NCBI GenBank assembly: GCA_902774265.1
Contig: CACYHR010000012.1
Location: 1 to 59,664 of the forward strand
Length of the DNA stretch: 59,664 nt
Direction: 5' to 3'
DNA from: an uncultured Eubacteriales bacterium
GTDB taxonomy: Bacteria > Bacillota > Clostridia > Peptostreptococcales > Anaerovoracaceae
Below are positions 18,076 through 26,272 of this stretch, piece by piece. Numbering within the stretch: position 1 is the stretch's first letter; the number at the start of each line of letters is the position of its first letter. The translations under genes and the position numbers were made by a program. The notes under the pieces are model-generated. The model worked only from the letters and a program-made list of their open reading frames with translations. It did not search any database and was not told the DNA's origin.

Positions 18076-19962
18076 TTATGCGGAAACCTCACCGGATGAA
18101 TCCGAACTGCTTCCTGTATCCGAATTGCTGCCGGAAGCTGCATCAGTTCTCCCGCGGCTATCTCCGCCGCGCATGCCTTTACCGCCGTTTCCGCTCATTC
18201 CGCCTTTGTTCATTCCGTCCGGCCGGGGACCGCCTGTGCCGGATCCATCCTGACCATTTCCGTTCATTCCGCCCTTATTCATTCCGCCTTGTCCCGGATG
18301 TCCCATTCCGCCGCGGCCGCCCATGCCGCCGCTGATATTTCCATATACAAGCTCGGTGAGTTCTATAGTTTCGCTGTATGATCCTGCGGTAAGTGTATAC
18401 TTTTCGCCCTGCTCCATTTCCGGAGTGCTGATATATACGACCGCAAAATCGAGTGAAGGTGTAACCTCAGCAATTGTGTTTCCGTCAGAGTCTTTTAGCG
18501 TTACCGTTGTTCCGGCAGACTGATCGCCTACGCTGACAGCTATGACTCCCTGATTTTCGGCGCTGCTGAAATTCGAGGCCATTCCCGCTCCACCTGTTCC
18601 GATGAAAGTACCTCCTGATATAGTTCCTTCAGCGTTATAGTCAAGTACTGAAGTATCTCCCTGTGAAGGTCCTTCCACAACTGTATATCCTCCGCTGATC
18701 TCGAGCGATCCGTTTGAATCGATCGCATCACCGTTTGCCTGAATGTGGATCTTGCCTCCGCTTATCACTATGGCGCCGTCTGTTCCGCCGTCGCTGAAAC
18801 CTCCGCCTTTCGGACCGCCCCAGTCATCGTCGCCGAACGCATTGCTGCTGTTAGATGTTCCGCCTGCTGCATTGATGCCGTCATCTGTTGCAGTCACATC
18901 GATATCGCCGCCCGCGATCGTGACCGTAAGAGCCTCCAGGCCTTCATATGATTTGCCCGCCTCTATCGTTCCTCCTTCGACCAGGATATACGACTCGGCA
19001 TGGACTGCGTCATCTCCTGCGCCAATCGTGAGCGTTCCGTCAGCCATGTAGAAGAAGCTTTCCGAAGTACCGCCGTTTTCTGCTGCTCCGTCATTGACAT
19101 GGATACCGTCTTTACCGCTGTCATCGCCGACAGTTATAGTGATATCCGCCTCCGCGATCCTTACACTGTCATTTGCCTGTACTCCGTGATTTGCGGCTTC
19201 TACAGTAAGCGTGCCTCCTGCGATCTTGACATCATCTTTGCCGACGATTCCGTGACCTGCAGGTGAATTAACGGTAAGTGAGCCGCTTCCGTTGAATGTG
19301 ATATCATCTTTGGCAAATACCGCTCCGTCAATATTGCCGCTGTCTTCACTGTCATTGCTGCTATCGGATGATTCAAAGGATCCGCCGTTTGCCAGAGTAT
19401 TGTTTGTTCCCTCAGCAGTCGTTACAAAAACCTTGTCCGCCGATTTTACATATAACGCTGCCGATTTACTGCTTGTAACCGATGCGTCTTTCATCACAAG
19501 CTGGACTTTTGCCTTATCGTCTGCATCAACAACAATCCGGCCGTCGCTGAGTTTTCCCGTAAAGATGTATGTGCCTTCCTGTGTGATAGTAACGACATTT
19601 CCATCGATTTTTACGCCGTCTGCACTTCCGGAGACCGTAGCTTTCGATCCGTTAAGTGTTACGCTTACCGCTTCTGATTCGTCATAATCACCCGAAAGAT
19701 CTCTCTCGGTAAACATCTCTGATTTGGACGCTGCTTCTGACTGCTCTGTCGAAACAGTCGTCACGCTGCTGTCAGTACTCCCATTGGATGCCGAACCTGC
19801 ACACGATGTGAATATCAGCATCAGCGAGAGCATCATTGCGGCAATTACCATGAAACATTTGTGTATGTATTTGCTTCTGCATCCGGATCCGCCTTTGGAT
19901 CTGTTTCCGCGGAATCTGCATCCGAGGTCGTTTTTCTCAATAAATTGACTTTTGCGATTCAT
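18076..19962 (-). CDS. Carbohydrate-binding-domain (DUF4353-type) lipoprotein
   Basis: 628 residues. A lipoprotein signal ends FTSC, with cysteine at 54. A region of about 350 residues then has beta-solenoid-like repeats rich in 'GG.I' and 'D.V..NG' turns (DDITFNGSGSLTVN, DDVKIAGGTLTV, DSVRIAEADITI, DDGINAAGG), as in carbohydrate-binding DUF4353 proteins. The C-terminus is a Gly/Met/Asn-rich tract (GGMGGRGGMG, MNKGGMNGN). Start: AGGAAAGGA before the ATG. Such lipoproteins co-occur with VTC and DUF4956 genes, as here. Probably a surface protein bound to the module's glycan or polymer. Confidence 0.87.
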   Translation of the reverse strand: MNRKSQFIEKNDLGCRFRGNRSKGGSGCRSKYIHKCFMVIAAMMLSLMLIFTSCAGSASNGSTDSSVTTVSTEQSEAASKSEMFTERDLSGDYDESEAVSVTLNGSKATVSGSADGVKIDGNVVTITQEGTYIFTGKLSDGRIVVDADDKAKVQLVMKDASVTSSKSAALYVKSADKVFVTTAEGTNNTLANGGSFESSDSSNDSEDSGNIDGAVFAKDDITFNGSGSLTVNSPAGHGIVGKDDVKIAGGTLTVEAANHGVQANDSVRIAEADITITVGDDSGKDGIHVNDGAAENGGTSESFFYMADGTLTIGAGDDAVHAESYILVEGGTIEAGKSYEGLEALTVTIAGGDIDVTATDDGINAAGGTSNSSNAFGDDDWGGPKGGGFSDGGTDGAIVISGGKIHIQANGDAIDSNGSLEISGGYTVVEGPSQGDTSVLDYNAEGTISGGTFIGTGGAGMASNFSSAENQGVIAVSVGDQSAGTTVTLKDSDGNTIAEVTPSLDFAVVYISTPEMEQGEKYTLTAGSYSETIELTELVYGNISGGMGGRGGMGHPGQGGMNKGGMNGNGQDGSGTGGPRPDGMNKGGMSGNGGKGMRGGDSRGRTDAASGSNSDTGSSSDSSGEVSA

Positions 19963-20112
19963 TGTCGTTTCCTTTCCTGAAATATTTACAGTTTTACCTT
20001 TTGTTTGTTTTTTCTATCACTAATATTGTTTATGCTGCGCCTTTGCCTGTTACTTTCTGCTGCGCCTGCATTTTATTCTTTCCAATGTGCGCCTGCTCTT
20101 TGCAGTCACCTA

Positions 20113-20196
20113 TATAACAGACACCGGATGTCCCCCGCCTCTTAGGCGTCGCTCGCTCCAATCAAGCGAGCTTGTTGGAGCTTTGCTCCTGGTTGA
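20113..20196 (-). repeat. Dispersed structured repeat, copy C (internal deletion)
   Basis: An 84-bp derivative. Both outer ends are kept (TATAACAGACACCGG on one side, GGAGCTTTGCTCCTGGTTGA on the other), but the whole middle is lost, joining CCCCCGCCTCTTA directly to GGCGTCGCTCGCTCC. It lies between the DUF4956 gene and the carbohydrate-binding lipoprotein gene. Confidence 0.85.
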
Positions 20197-20225
20197 ATCA
20201 GGTGACTGACCTTAGTTATTCCGGC

Positions 20226-20921
20226 CTACAGTTCTGTCGCCACCGTTGCCTGCCGCGAAACATTGATTTCCAGATTTCCGTTTCTGCAGCGAAGTCTGTC
20301 GATCATTTCCTTTTCCTTTGCCGGATCCTTCAGAACCACATCGTATGTGAGTCTGAACATACTGCCCATGTTGGTTGTCCTGACCTGTACCAGTTCGTTT
20401 GAAGAAGTGTATTCGTCAAGGATCTCATCGAAGACTCCGCTGTAGTCGAGGTCTTCCGGGATCATGACTCTGATCGATTTATATCTGTCCGCGTTAAGTT
20501 TTGCGCCGAAATCGAGTTTGTTATATATGAGAAATACCAGACACATTATCGCTGTGAATATCGCTGCGATGCCGAGATATCCGGTGCCGGCTATCAGTCC
20601 CGTCGCCATCGCCATGAAGAGAGTGCAGATTTCTCTGGCCGTCCCCGGCACCGATCTGAACCTCACCAGGCTGAATGCTCCGGCAACCGCGATTCCTGTT
20701 CCAATGCTGCCATTGACCATAATTATGATCACACATATAATCGCCGGCAGCATCGCAAGTGTTATCACAAAACTCTTTGTATAACGGGTGTTGTACATAT
20801 ATGCCAGCGCTATCACCAGACCCATCAGCAGCGATGCCGCGAATGCCGTTCCAAACTGCAGCATAGAGATCGACATCGCCGATGTTTGATTTCCATATAT
20901 ACTCGAAAGTAAATTTTCCAT
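20226..20921 (-). CDS. DUF4956 membrane protein
   Basis: 231 residues from an ATG with AAGGAGG upstream; the longer open frame to 21152 has no protein-like content. Four membrane helices come first (AFAASLLMGLVIALAYMY, VITLAMLPAIICVIIIMV, TLFMAMATGLIAGTGYLGI, FTAIMCLVFLIYN), and the conserved loop SLVRFRSVPGTAREI is typical of the family. The soluble C-terminal part is about 90 residues. DUF4956 genes sit next to VTC-type polyphosphate polymerase genes in many Firmicutes and may be their membrane partner. Function is not established. Confidence 0.9.
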   Translation of the reverse strand: MENLLSSIYGNQTSAMSISMLQFGTAFAASLLMGLVIALAYMYNTRYTKSFVITLAMLPAIICVIIIMVNGSIGTGIAVAGAFSLVRFRSVPGTAREICTLFMAMATGLIAGTGYLGIAAIFTAIMCLVFLIYNKLDFGAKLNADRYKSIRVMIPEDLDYSGVFDEILDEYTSSNELVQVRTTNMGSMFRLTYDVVLKDPAKEKEMIDRLRCRNGNLEINVSRQATVATEL

Positions 20922-21076
20922 TGTCCTTTTTCCTCCTTCTGACAGAACACTTCCCGAAGTCCTTTGTTTTTTCTGTTTGATTACATGCAAATAATAGAGT
21001 GCCAAACTTAAACGAAAATTAAGTGCGAAACAGGATATTGGTTTTTTGTGTCCCGGGAATTTGAGCTGTGAAAAAA

Positions 21077-21182
21077 ACTTCCGTCCAAATCGCGATAAAT
21101 CACAAAAAGGACGGAAGTCTGAGAGTGTGCCGGGCATGATACTTCCGTCCAAATCGCGATAAATCGCAAAAAGGACGGAAGT
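21077..21182. repeat. Twin 42-nt hairpins between VTC and DUF4956 genes
   Basis: Two nearly identical inverted repeats, 21077-21118 and 21141-21182. Each has arms ACTTCCGTCC and GGACGGAAGT and a loop of about 22 nt holding an inner stem (GCGAT, AA, ATCGC in the second copy). They are transcribed between the two genes on the minus strand. The remainder of 20922-21352 has no gene; three GATACC-like direct repeats lie at about 21278-21300. Confidence 0.85.
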
Positions 21183-21352
21183 CCACCATATTCAGTAGAT
21201 ATGGAGAGTCGATTTTGGAAATGACAGACGTAGACATCGGCCGGGCGGGCATCTCCCGAACGATTTTGAGCACAAAAAAAGATACCTATACCGATACCTT
21301 TCCTTGCTCATAATCTTTAGTTATTGATTTAAGATTGATTCAGGAACAATTG

Positions 21353-22534
21353 TTAATTGATATGTAATGATCCGGACTCAAACGGCCAGTGGAGAAACGG
21401 GATAGGCAGATGCCTGTATGTTTTGTTTTTATTTGCGTGTTTCTCCGAGTGTTTCTCTGAGTGTTTTTCTGCATTCTGTTTCGACGTTCCGGCTGTCTTT
21501 GCAGAAATTGATTCTGGCGCTGCGTTTGTTTTAGGAACTGTATATGGATCCCTCTCTGCAGATTCCTTCATGGAAACAGCGGCCTGATGCTCCTGCTGTA
21601 AAACCGGCAGTATCATCTGAGTGTATGCTGTCCCGTATTTTGAGAACGAGGTTTTATAGATATGTTCCTGCGAAAGGACTTTTGTCATCCAGAGCGGGAT
21701 CCCGCCTGAGCATTTGAGTTCCATCAGCGCCTTTCCTTCTTCGAGTACAGGGGTTCCGTAAACATCTGATTCAAGCGACAGATCGCAGTCCCTCGCCAGG
21801 ATGTTGCGGTCAAAGGTTACGCGAAAATCGCTTCCGTCCTTCATTTTAAACGCCTCTCTGTCATAACTGAGAAATACGGCCGGTTTGAGGTTTCCGTAAT
21901 AATCGAGGAAATAATCTATCTCGCTGCCAAGCTGCGCGTTTACCAGATTACTGCCGCTATTACCAACGATTGTGCCACCGATATTGCTGCTTTTATTGCT
22001 ACCGGTATCGATACCGATATTACTGTTGGCATTTGGGGCGATATTGTTGTCGATATCGCCACCTATTTTATCCGGCTTTTGATTAACAACGCTGTCCGGT
22101 TTTAATTCGTCCGGCAGAGATCGCATATTCGCTCCGGTATTTGTATTTGCTTCCGTATCCTGACCTGAATGCAGATCAGTTGCATTTATCCTGATTCGGC
22201 GGCATGTCCAGTCCATTGCCTGTTTTTCGCTCAGACCGACACGCCTTTTGTAGACGACTTTATCGAATTTGCGTTTGAGTTCAACGAACACCTCGCTGTC
22301 CTTACCCGCCTTTGAGTAGCTTCGCATTCTGAGTTTTTCCTTGAAATCAGGCTTAACTATTGAATGGCGGGCCAGTATATAGTCATCTGTATCAAAATAT
22401 ATGTTGCGGATCGTCGCGTGTCCGAATTGGTCCTGCATCATGTATGGGGTCATTGCTGCCATAATCCTCTGCATCTGCTCCGTTGTGATCATATATTTGA
22501 TTTCGTATCTTTTGAAAACTTTCTGATAAGCCAT
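21353..22534 (-). CDS. VTC-domain (polyphosphate polymerase-like) protein
   Basis: 393 residues from the ATG at 22534 (AAAAAGGAGAT upstream); the frame continues to 22597 without protein-like content. VTC tunnel-fold signatures: KVFKRYEIKYMI at the start, RNIYFDTDDYILAR, EKLRMRSYS, EVFVELKRKFDKVVYKRRV, then AVFLSYDREAF, VTFDRNI and ALMELKCSGGIPLWM. The fold binds nucleotides or polyphosphate in a basic tunnel. An insert rich in Asn/Gly/Ser/Ile (about 115-200) splits it, and the C-terminus has a run of EKHSEKHSEKHANKNK. Adjacent to DUF4956, as commonly seen. Catalysis in bacterial members is rarely tested. Confidence 0.9.
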   Translation of the reverse strand: MAYQKVFKRYEIKYMITTEQMQRIMAAMTPYMMQDQFGHATIRNIYFDTDDYILARHSIVKPDFKEKLRMRSYSKAGKDSEVFVELKRKFDKVVYKRRVGLSEKQAMDWTCRRIRINATDLHSGQDTEANTNTGANMRSLPDELKPDSVVNQKPDKIGGDIDNNIAPNANSNIGIDTGSNKSSNIGGTIVGNSGSNLVNAQLGSEIDYFLDYYGNLKPAVFLSYDREAFKMKDGSDFRVTFDRNILARDCDLSLESDVYGTPVLEEGKALMELKCSGGIPLWMTKVLSQEHIYKTSFSKYGTAYTQMILPVLQQEHQAAVSMKESAERDPYTVPKTNAAPESISAKTAGTSKQNAEKHSEKHSEKHANKNKTYRHLPIPFLHWPFESGSLHIN

Positions 22535-22913
22535 TTCATATCTCCTTTTTAAAATGCAAAGTCTTATAAAAGCCCCGGCTCCCATGCGGTGACTCAATGC
22601 GGTGACTCAATGCGGTGTTTCAATGCAATTGCTTAATGCGGTGGATAGCATTGCTTTTCAGATGCGATACTCTGCTGCATTTGACTCACACTTCGGTATC
22701 GCAATATTGCACTGCCTTGCAGCAATATATTATGATCCGAAACTTAAATGGAATTTAAGCAGAGGACTTTTTCCGGATGGAATCATCCGGCGCATATGAG
22801 AGAATAGCAAATGAGAGATGCGATGCTGACACATACGAGAGAAATTAAAGAGTCCCTTCACGATTGAACAGTGACTTTCTTTTTCACTGTCTCTCATAAA
22901 GGGAGAATCAGCA
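22535..22913. other. Leader of the VTC gene with 13-bp tandem repeats
   Basis: No gene seen. Imperfect 13-bp units (CAATGCGGTGACT and variants) occupy about 22584-22640. A short hairpin (ACAGTGA/TCACTGT) is at 22868-22890. Confidence 0.5.
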
Positions 22914-22947
22914 TATAACAGACACCGGGAGCTTTGCTCCTGGTTGA
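22914..22947 (-). repeat. Dispersed structured repeat, copy D (minimal form)
   Basis: A 34-bp derivative consisting only of the two family ends joined: TATAACAGACACCGG plus GAGCTTTGCTCCTGGTTGA. It shows that the outer ends of the family are defined and can persist without the interior. The remaining gap to 23159 has no gene. Confidence 0.8.
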
Positions 22948-23159
22948 AGTATGTTTCGGAGGCAAATCATTCTGTCAGAATTGGTGACAGATGAACACGA
23001 CTCATTCAATTGCCGGTTTTTATTCATACCGTAATGAACAGAATTCCTTCAATATGTATGTTTGTATGTTTTTTGCCGAGAACCGTGTTTCGCTATCCCG
23101 TCTGATTGGATCCGTTTCGGAAAATCTGCCTGATTGAAGGCTGCGGGTCTTCTTTGGGA

Positions 23160-24479
23160 TCAGCGGGCGGGCATGGCGGCGGTTACGATGAATTCGCTGC
23201 CGTCACCGCCGGCGGCCGCGATCTTTCCGTTGTGGGCAGCCACGATCGCGGCCGCCATCGACAGGCCGATGCCATGCCCGCCCGCAGCGGAATTCCTGGA
23301 TTTATCCGTTCTGTAGAATCTTTCAAACACATGTGAAAGATCCTCTTCACTTATCGGTTCAAGTGTTTTGTTTCTTACTTCAAGGACAGCATTTCTGCCG
23401 TCTTTTCTGAGACTCACACCTACAGTATCGCCCTCCGGGGAATATTTCAGCGCATTCTCCGTCAGTATCGACACCAGTTTTTCGAGTTCCTTTGTACTTC
23501 CAATGATTGTCAGCATAGGTTCGACACTGATTTCCAGTTCCTTTTTTCTCTCTATCGCAAGCGCCCTGAATGATTCAGCTGTATCACTTACGATATCCGA
23601 TAGCGGCACCTCTGTCATGGTAAGAGCACTTCCGCCTTCCTCCATCCGTGAAAGATATACAAGGTCATTCGTCAGTGTCGTTAGCCTGTCCACCTGACCG
23701 TCAATATCCGAAAGACTTTCATCCAGACTGTCAGCAGCGCTTCCTATTCCTTCGCCGGCATCGTCACTTTGTGCCGCATCCTTCAGATCATCCATATCCA
23801 TCCTCATTACATCAATATTGGCTTTGATGATCGCAAGCGGTGTTTTGATCTCGTGCCCGGCATCTGTTATAAATCGTTTTTGTTTCTCATAGCTCTCCGC
23901 CACCGGTCTGACGATGCGCCCCGCCGCATAGCAGAAAATCACAAAAACGATTGCGAGTCCTGCCACCGACATAGCTATACTGGCAAACAGGAATTTCCTG
24001 AATGACCACAACAATCTGGTGCAGTCCATGAAGATGACCCGGGTATTATAATTTTCCTGAGTTACCACATATCTGTATTCATTGATGAAACCTCTCTGTT
24101 TCTCTTTATTCAGAGCTCCCGTCGCGTATTTGTACGCAGAATCCGCATCAACTGCAGAAATATGTGACACATCGGCAAAGACAACTTTATTCTGACTGTC
24201 TACAAGCACTGAGAAAAATCTGGTTCCTTCGGCCAGATCGCGCGACATTCCGTGAGGTCTGCGGTATTTTTCCATCATATCCTCGAAATTATCTTCGATC
24301 TCATCAAAAGCCGTCGGAAAACGGCCCTTGTTATTCGAAAGCATTTCAAGTGTCTCATCCGCATTACGGACTACAGTATTGTAGTTTATTATATTCATGC
24401 CTGCTACGATAAACGTCAGCAGTGCTGCTAGCGAAACCATAGCCAGCACAATAAATTTCTTCTTTAATTTCCCTATCAT
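23160..24479 (-). CDS. Sensor histidine kinase
   Basis: 439 residues. Membrane helices at about 9-31 and 163-186 flank an extracytoplasmic sensor of about 130 residues. The HisKA motif FITDAGHEIKTPLAIIKAN has the phospho-accepting His at 209. The HATPase domain has the N box ENALKYSP, the F box VFERFYRTDKSR and the G box GGHGIGLSMA. It is downstream of the response regulator gene, separated by 221 bp with two hairpins. With that regulator it may control the adjoining surface-polymer genes. The signal is unknown. Confidence 0.93.
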   Translation of the reverse strand: MIGKLKKKFIVLAMVSLAALLTFIVAGMNIINYNTVVRNADETLEMLSNNKGRFPTAFDEIEDNFEDMMEKYRRPHGMSRDLAEGTRFFSVLVDSQNKVVFADVSHISAVDADSAYKYATGALNKEKQRGFINEYRYVVTQENYNTRVIFMDCTRLLWSFRKFLFASIAMSVAGLAIVFVIFCYAAGRIVRPVAESYEKQKRFITDAGHEIKTPLAIIKANIDVMRMDMDDLKDAAQSDDAGEGIGSAADSLDESLSDIDGQVDRLTTLTNDLVYLSRMEEGGSALTMTEVPLSDIVSDTAESFRALAIERKKELEISVEPMLTIIGSTKELEKLVSILTENALKYSPEGDTVGVSLRKDGRNAVLEVRNKTLEPISEEDLSHVFERFYRTDKSRNSAAGGHGIGLSMAAAIVAAHNGKIAAAGGDGSEFIVTAAMPAR

Positions 24480-24572
24480 TTTTCTGAATTCTCTCTGATT
24501 TCTGAATTCTGTCAGTTCACCGGATAATCATTCACACTCACAACAGCACAGCATTTATCTTCCTGCCTGATA

Positions 24573-24646
24573 CTGCCTGTTTTGAAAGCGTAAGGATCAG
24601 GCAGGGATATTCCACAGCCGCCTGTCACTCTGTCTACTGTCAGGCG
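24573..24646 (-). other. Two hairpins between response regulator and kinase genes
   Basis: Stem 1 is CTGCCTG (24573-24579) with CAGGCAG (24598-24604); stem 2 is CGCCTG (24619-24624) with CAGGCG (24641-24646). They fall in the 221-bp space between the two reading frames of one probable operon. No long U-run follows, so partial attenuation or an RNA-processing site is more likely than full termination. Confidence 0.5.
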
Positions 24647-24700
24647 ATTCCCTGTCACTCGATCTCTTCTCGCATGCAGATGAATCCGTAATTCAGTAAA

Positions 24701-25369
24701 TCACTCTTCAATAAGTGAGTAACCGGCATTTCTCGATGCCTTGATCTTTACATTCGCACCAAGTGCCGCCAGTTTTTTTCTGAGATAAGAAATATAAACC
24801 CACACAACATTGCTTTCGGTATCCGTATCATATCCCCAGATGTGATCCATAAACTGATCCACAGAAACGACAGCCTTCGGGCTTGACATCAGCATTTCCA
24901 TCATCTGAAATTCCTTGTTTGCAAGTCTCACGCTGCCTGTAGGTGATTCAAGCTCGAATGTAGTCCTGTCAAGGGTAATATTGCCTATGCTGAGCTTTGT
25001 ATCCACCTCGGTATTGCTTCGCGTTATTGCCCGTACAGCTGCAAGCAGCTCTTTGCTGTCAAAAGGCTTGGTCAGGTAATAGTTCGCCCCGCTGTCAAGC
25101 CCCAGCACTTTATCATCGATCTCGGATTTTGCCGTGAGCATCAGCACAGGCATCGTGCTGCCGCCCGCTCTCAGTCTGCGGAGCACCGTGATCCCGTCCA
25201 CTTTCGGCATCATGATATCCAGTATGGCCGCATCATAATTTCCTGCCTCAAGATAGTCGAGAGCATCCTCCCCGTTATGCACAGCATCTATCGAATAATT
25301 ATTTTTTTCAAATATCTTTACGATTGCTCTTGCCAGAGCTACTTCATCTTCAGCCAGCAATATCCTCAC
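24701..25369 (-). CDS. OmpR/PhoB-family response regulator
   Basis: 222 residues. The receiver domain has the acidic pair ED at 7-8, the phospho-acceptor Asp at 51 (AAILDIMMPKVDG) and the switch lysine in LTKPFDSKE. A winged-helix DNA-binding domain follows (LANKEFQMMEMLMSSPKAVV, WVYISYLRKKLAALG). Upstream of its start lie three CAAACCTTAC direct repeats, a plausible autoregulatory site. Pairs with the kinase at 23160-24479. Confidence 0.94.
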   Translation of the reverse strand: MRILLAEDEVALARAIVKIFEKNNYSIDAVHNGEDALDYLEAGNYDAAILDIMMPKVDGITVLRRLRAGGSTMPVLMLTAKSEIDDKVLGLDSGANYYLTKPFDSKELLAAVRAITRSNTEVDTKLSIGNITLDRTTFELESPTGSVRLANKEFQMMEMLMSSPKAVVSVDQFMDHIWGYDTDTESNVVWVYISYLRKKLAALGANVKIKASRNAGYSLIEE

Positions 25370-25417
25370 GCCTTACCTCCATTTTTTCTGATATAAAATT
25401 ACAAAATTCCCTTCCTG

Positions 25418-25467
25418 CAAACCTTACGAACAAACCTTACAAATAAAGACATATGCGCAAACCTTAC
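25418..25467 (-). promoter_or_regulatory. Direct repeats upstream of the response regulator gene
   Basis: CAAACCTTAC occurs at 25418-25427, 25431-25440 and 25458-25467, with a near match (CAAACCTTAA) at 25651-25660. OmpR-family regulators bind directly repeated half-sites, and these sit 49-98 bp before the regulator's own start codon. Confidence 0.55.
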
Positions 25468-25790
25468 GAATTCACAACTGTGCATCCTAAGGATTTTTCG
25501 AAATGCGGTTCAATATGGTTTTCATAATAATCAGTATGATTGTTTCAGTGAATAAAATATATCATATTTCCTTTGATTTCTTAATTTATCTGTTGATAAA
25601 TCTCTTCTCGCAACTTATTCGCCCCATTACTTTGTTCCGATTATCACATTCAAACCTTAACTATAACTTAATCCTTTACAATCCGCGTAGAAATTTACGT
25701 CTGTAATACATCAGCTATCAGGTTATCAGCAATGTCCGCCATTCCTCGTGAGAGGGGATTTTTGCGTTATCCACATGCATTTCAGCCCAC
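25468..25790. other. AT-rich gene-free stretch
   Basis: Strongly AT-rich. The small open frames here (for example 25503-25706) lack ribosome binding sites and protein-like composition. It may hold the promoter of the two-component operon. Confidence 0.4.
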
Positions 25791-25931
25791 TTGATTGGAG
25801 TGAGCGACGCCGTCAACAGACACCGGGAGCTTCAGCTCCTGAGATCGTCGGTCGGGGATTGATACCTGCCACCGACGGTCGAATATGGAACCCGCCGCCT
25901 AAGAGGCGGGGGACATCCGGTGTCTGTTATA
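25791..25931 (+). repeat. Dispersed structured repeat, copy E
   Basis: Starts TTGATTGGAGTGAGCGACGCC, then the closing arms CAACAGACACCGG and CCGGTGTCTGTT around hairpins GAGCTTCAGCTC, CGTCGGTCGGGG...CCACCGACGG and CCCGCCGCC...GGCGGG. The second hairpin differs in sequence from copies A, B and G while keeping pairing (CGTCGGT/ACCGACG instead of CATCAGT/ACTGATG). Those paired changes support a selected RNA or ssDNA structure. Confidence 0.85.
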
Positions 25932-26021
25932 TGGATGCTTAATGATCGTCCGATTCTTTCCCTCTTTATTAGCATTTTCCTGTCAATAATTGATTTTTTC
26001 TTTGTTTTTCTTTGTATTTCT

Positions 26022-26065
26022 GACAAAAGTGGATAAATTGCAGGATTTCATGCACCGATTGTTTG
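26022..26065 (+). repeat. Short repeat shared with PD-(D/E)XK gene leaders, copy 1
   Basis: GACAAAAGTGGATAAATTGC and the following ATTTCATGCACCGATTGTTTG closely match segments at 52688 and 54008 that precede the intact and broken PD-(D/E)XK genes. No such gene follows here, so it is an orphan leader. Confidence 0.7.
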
Positions 26066-26272
26066 CCAAATTTTCGATTCAGTCCTAAACTCTTCACATG
26101 ATAAGGAAATACATAATTATTACAAGCAAAATACCGGCAGCACAATTTCAAATGTTTGCATTTTTTCGCTAATCGGACCAATTCAGGCCGCTAATTCACA
26201 GAAGCGAAGGATAAGATTCGCTTCATTCCAAAGCTTATCAATTACTATTAATCTAAAGAAAGGAGTCACGTT

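Noticed and set aside
25503-25706. 67-codon plus-strand frame in AT-rich DNA
   Set aside because: Hydrophobic by composition only; no ribosome binding site, and it covers the likely promoter of the response regulator.
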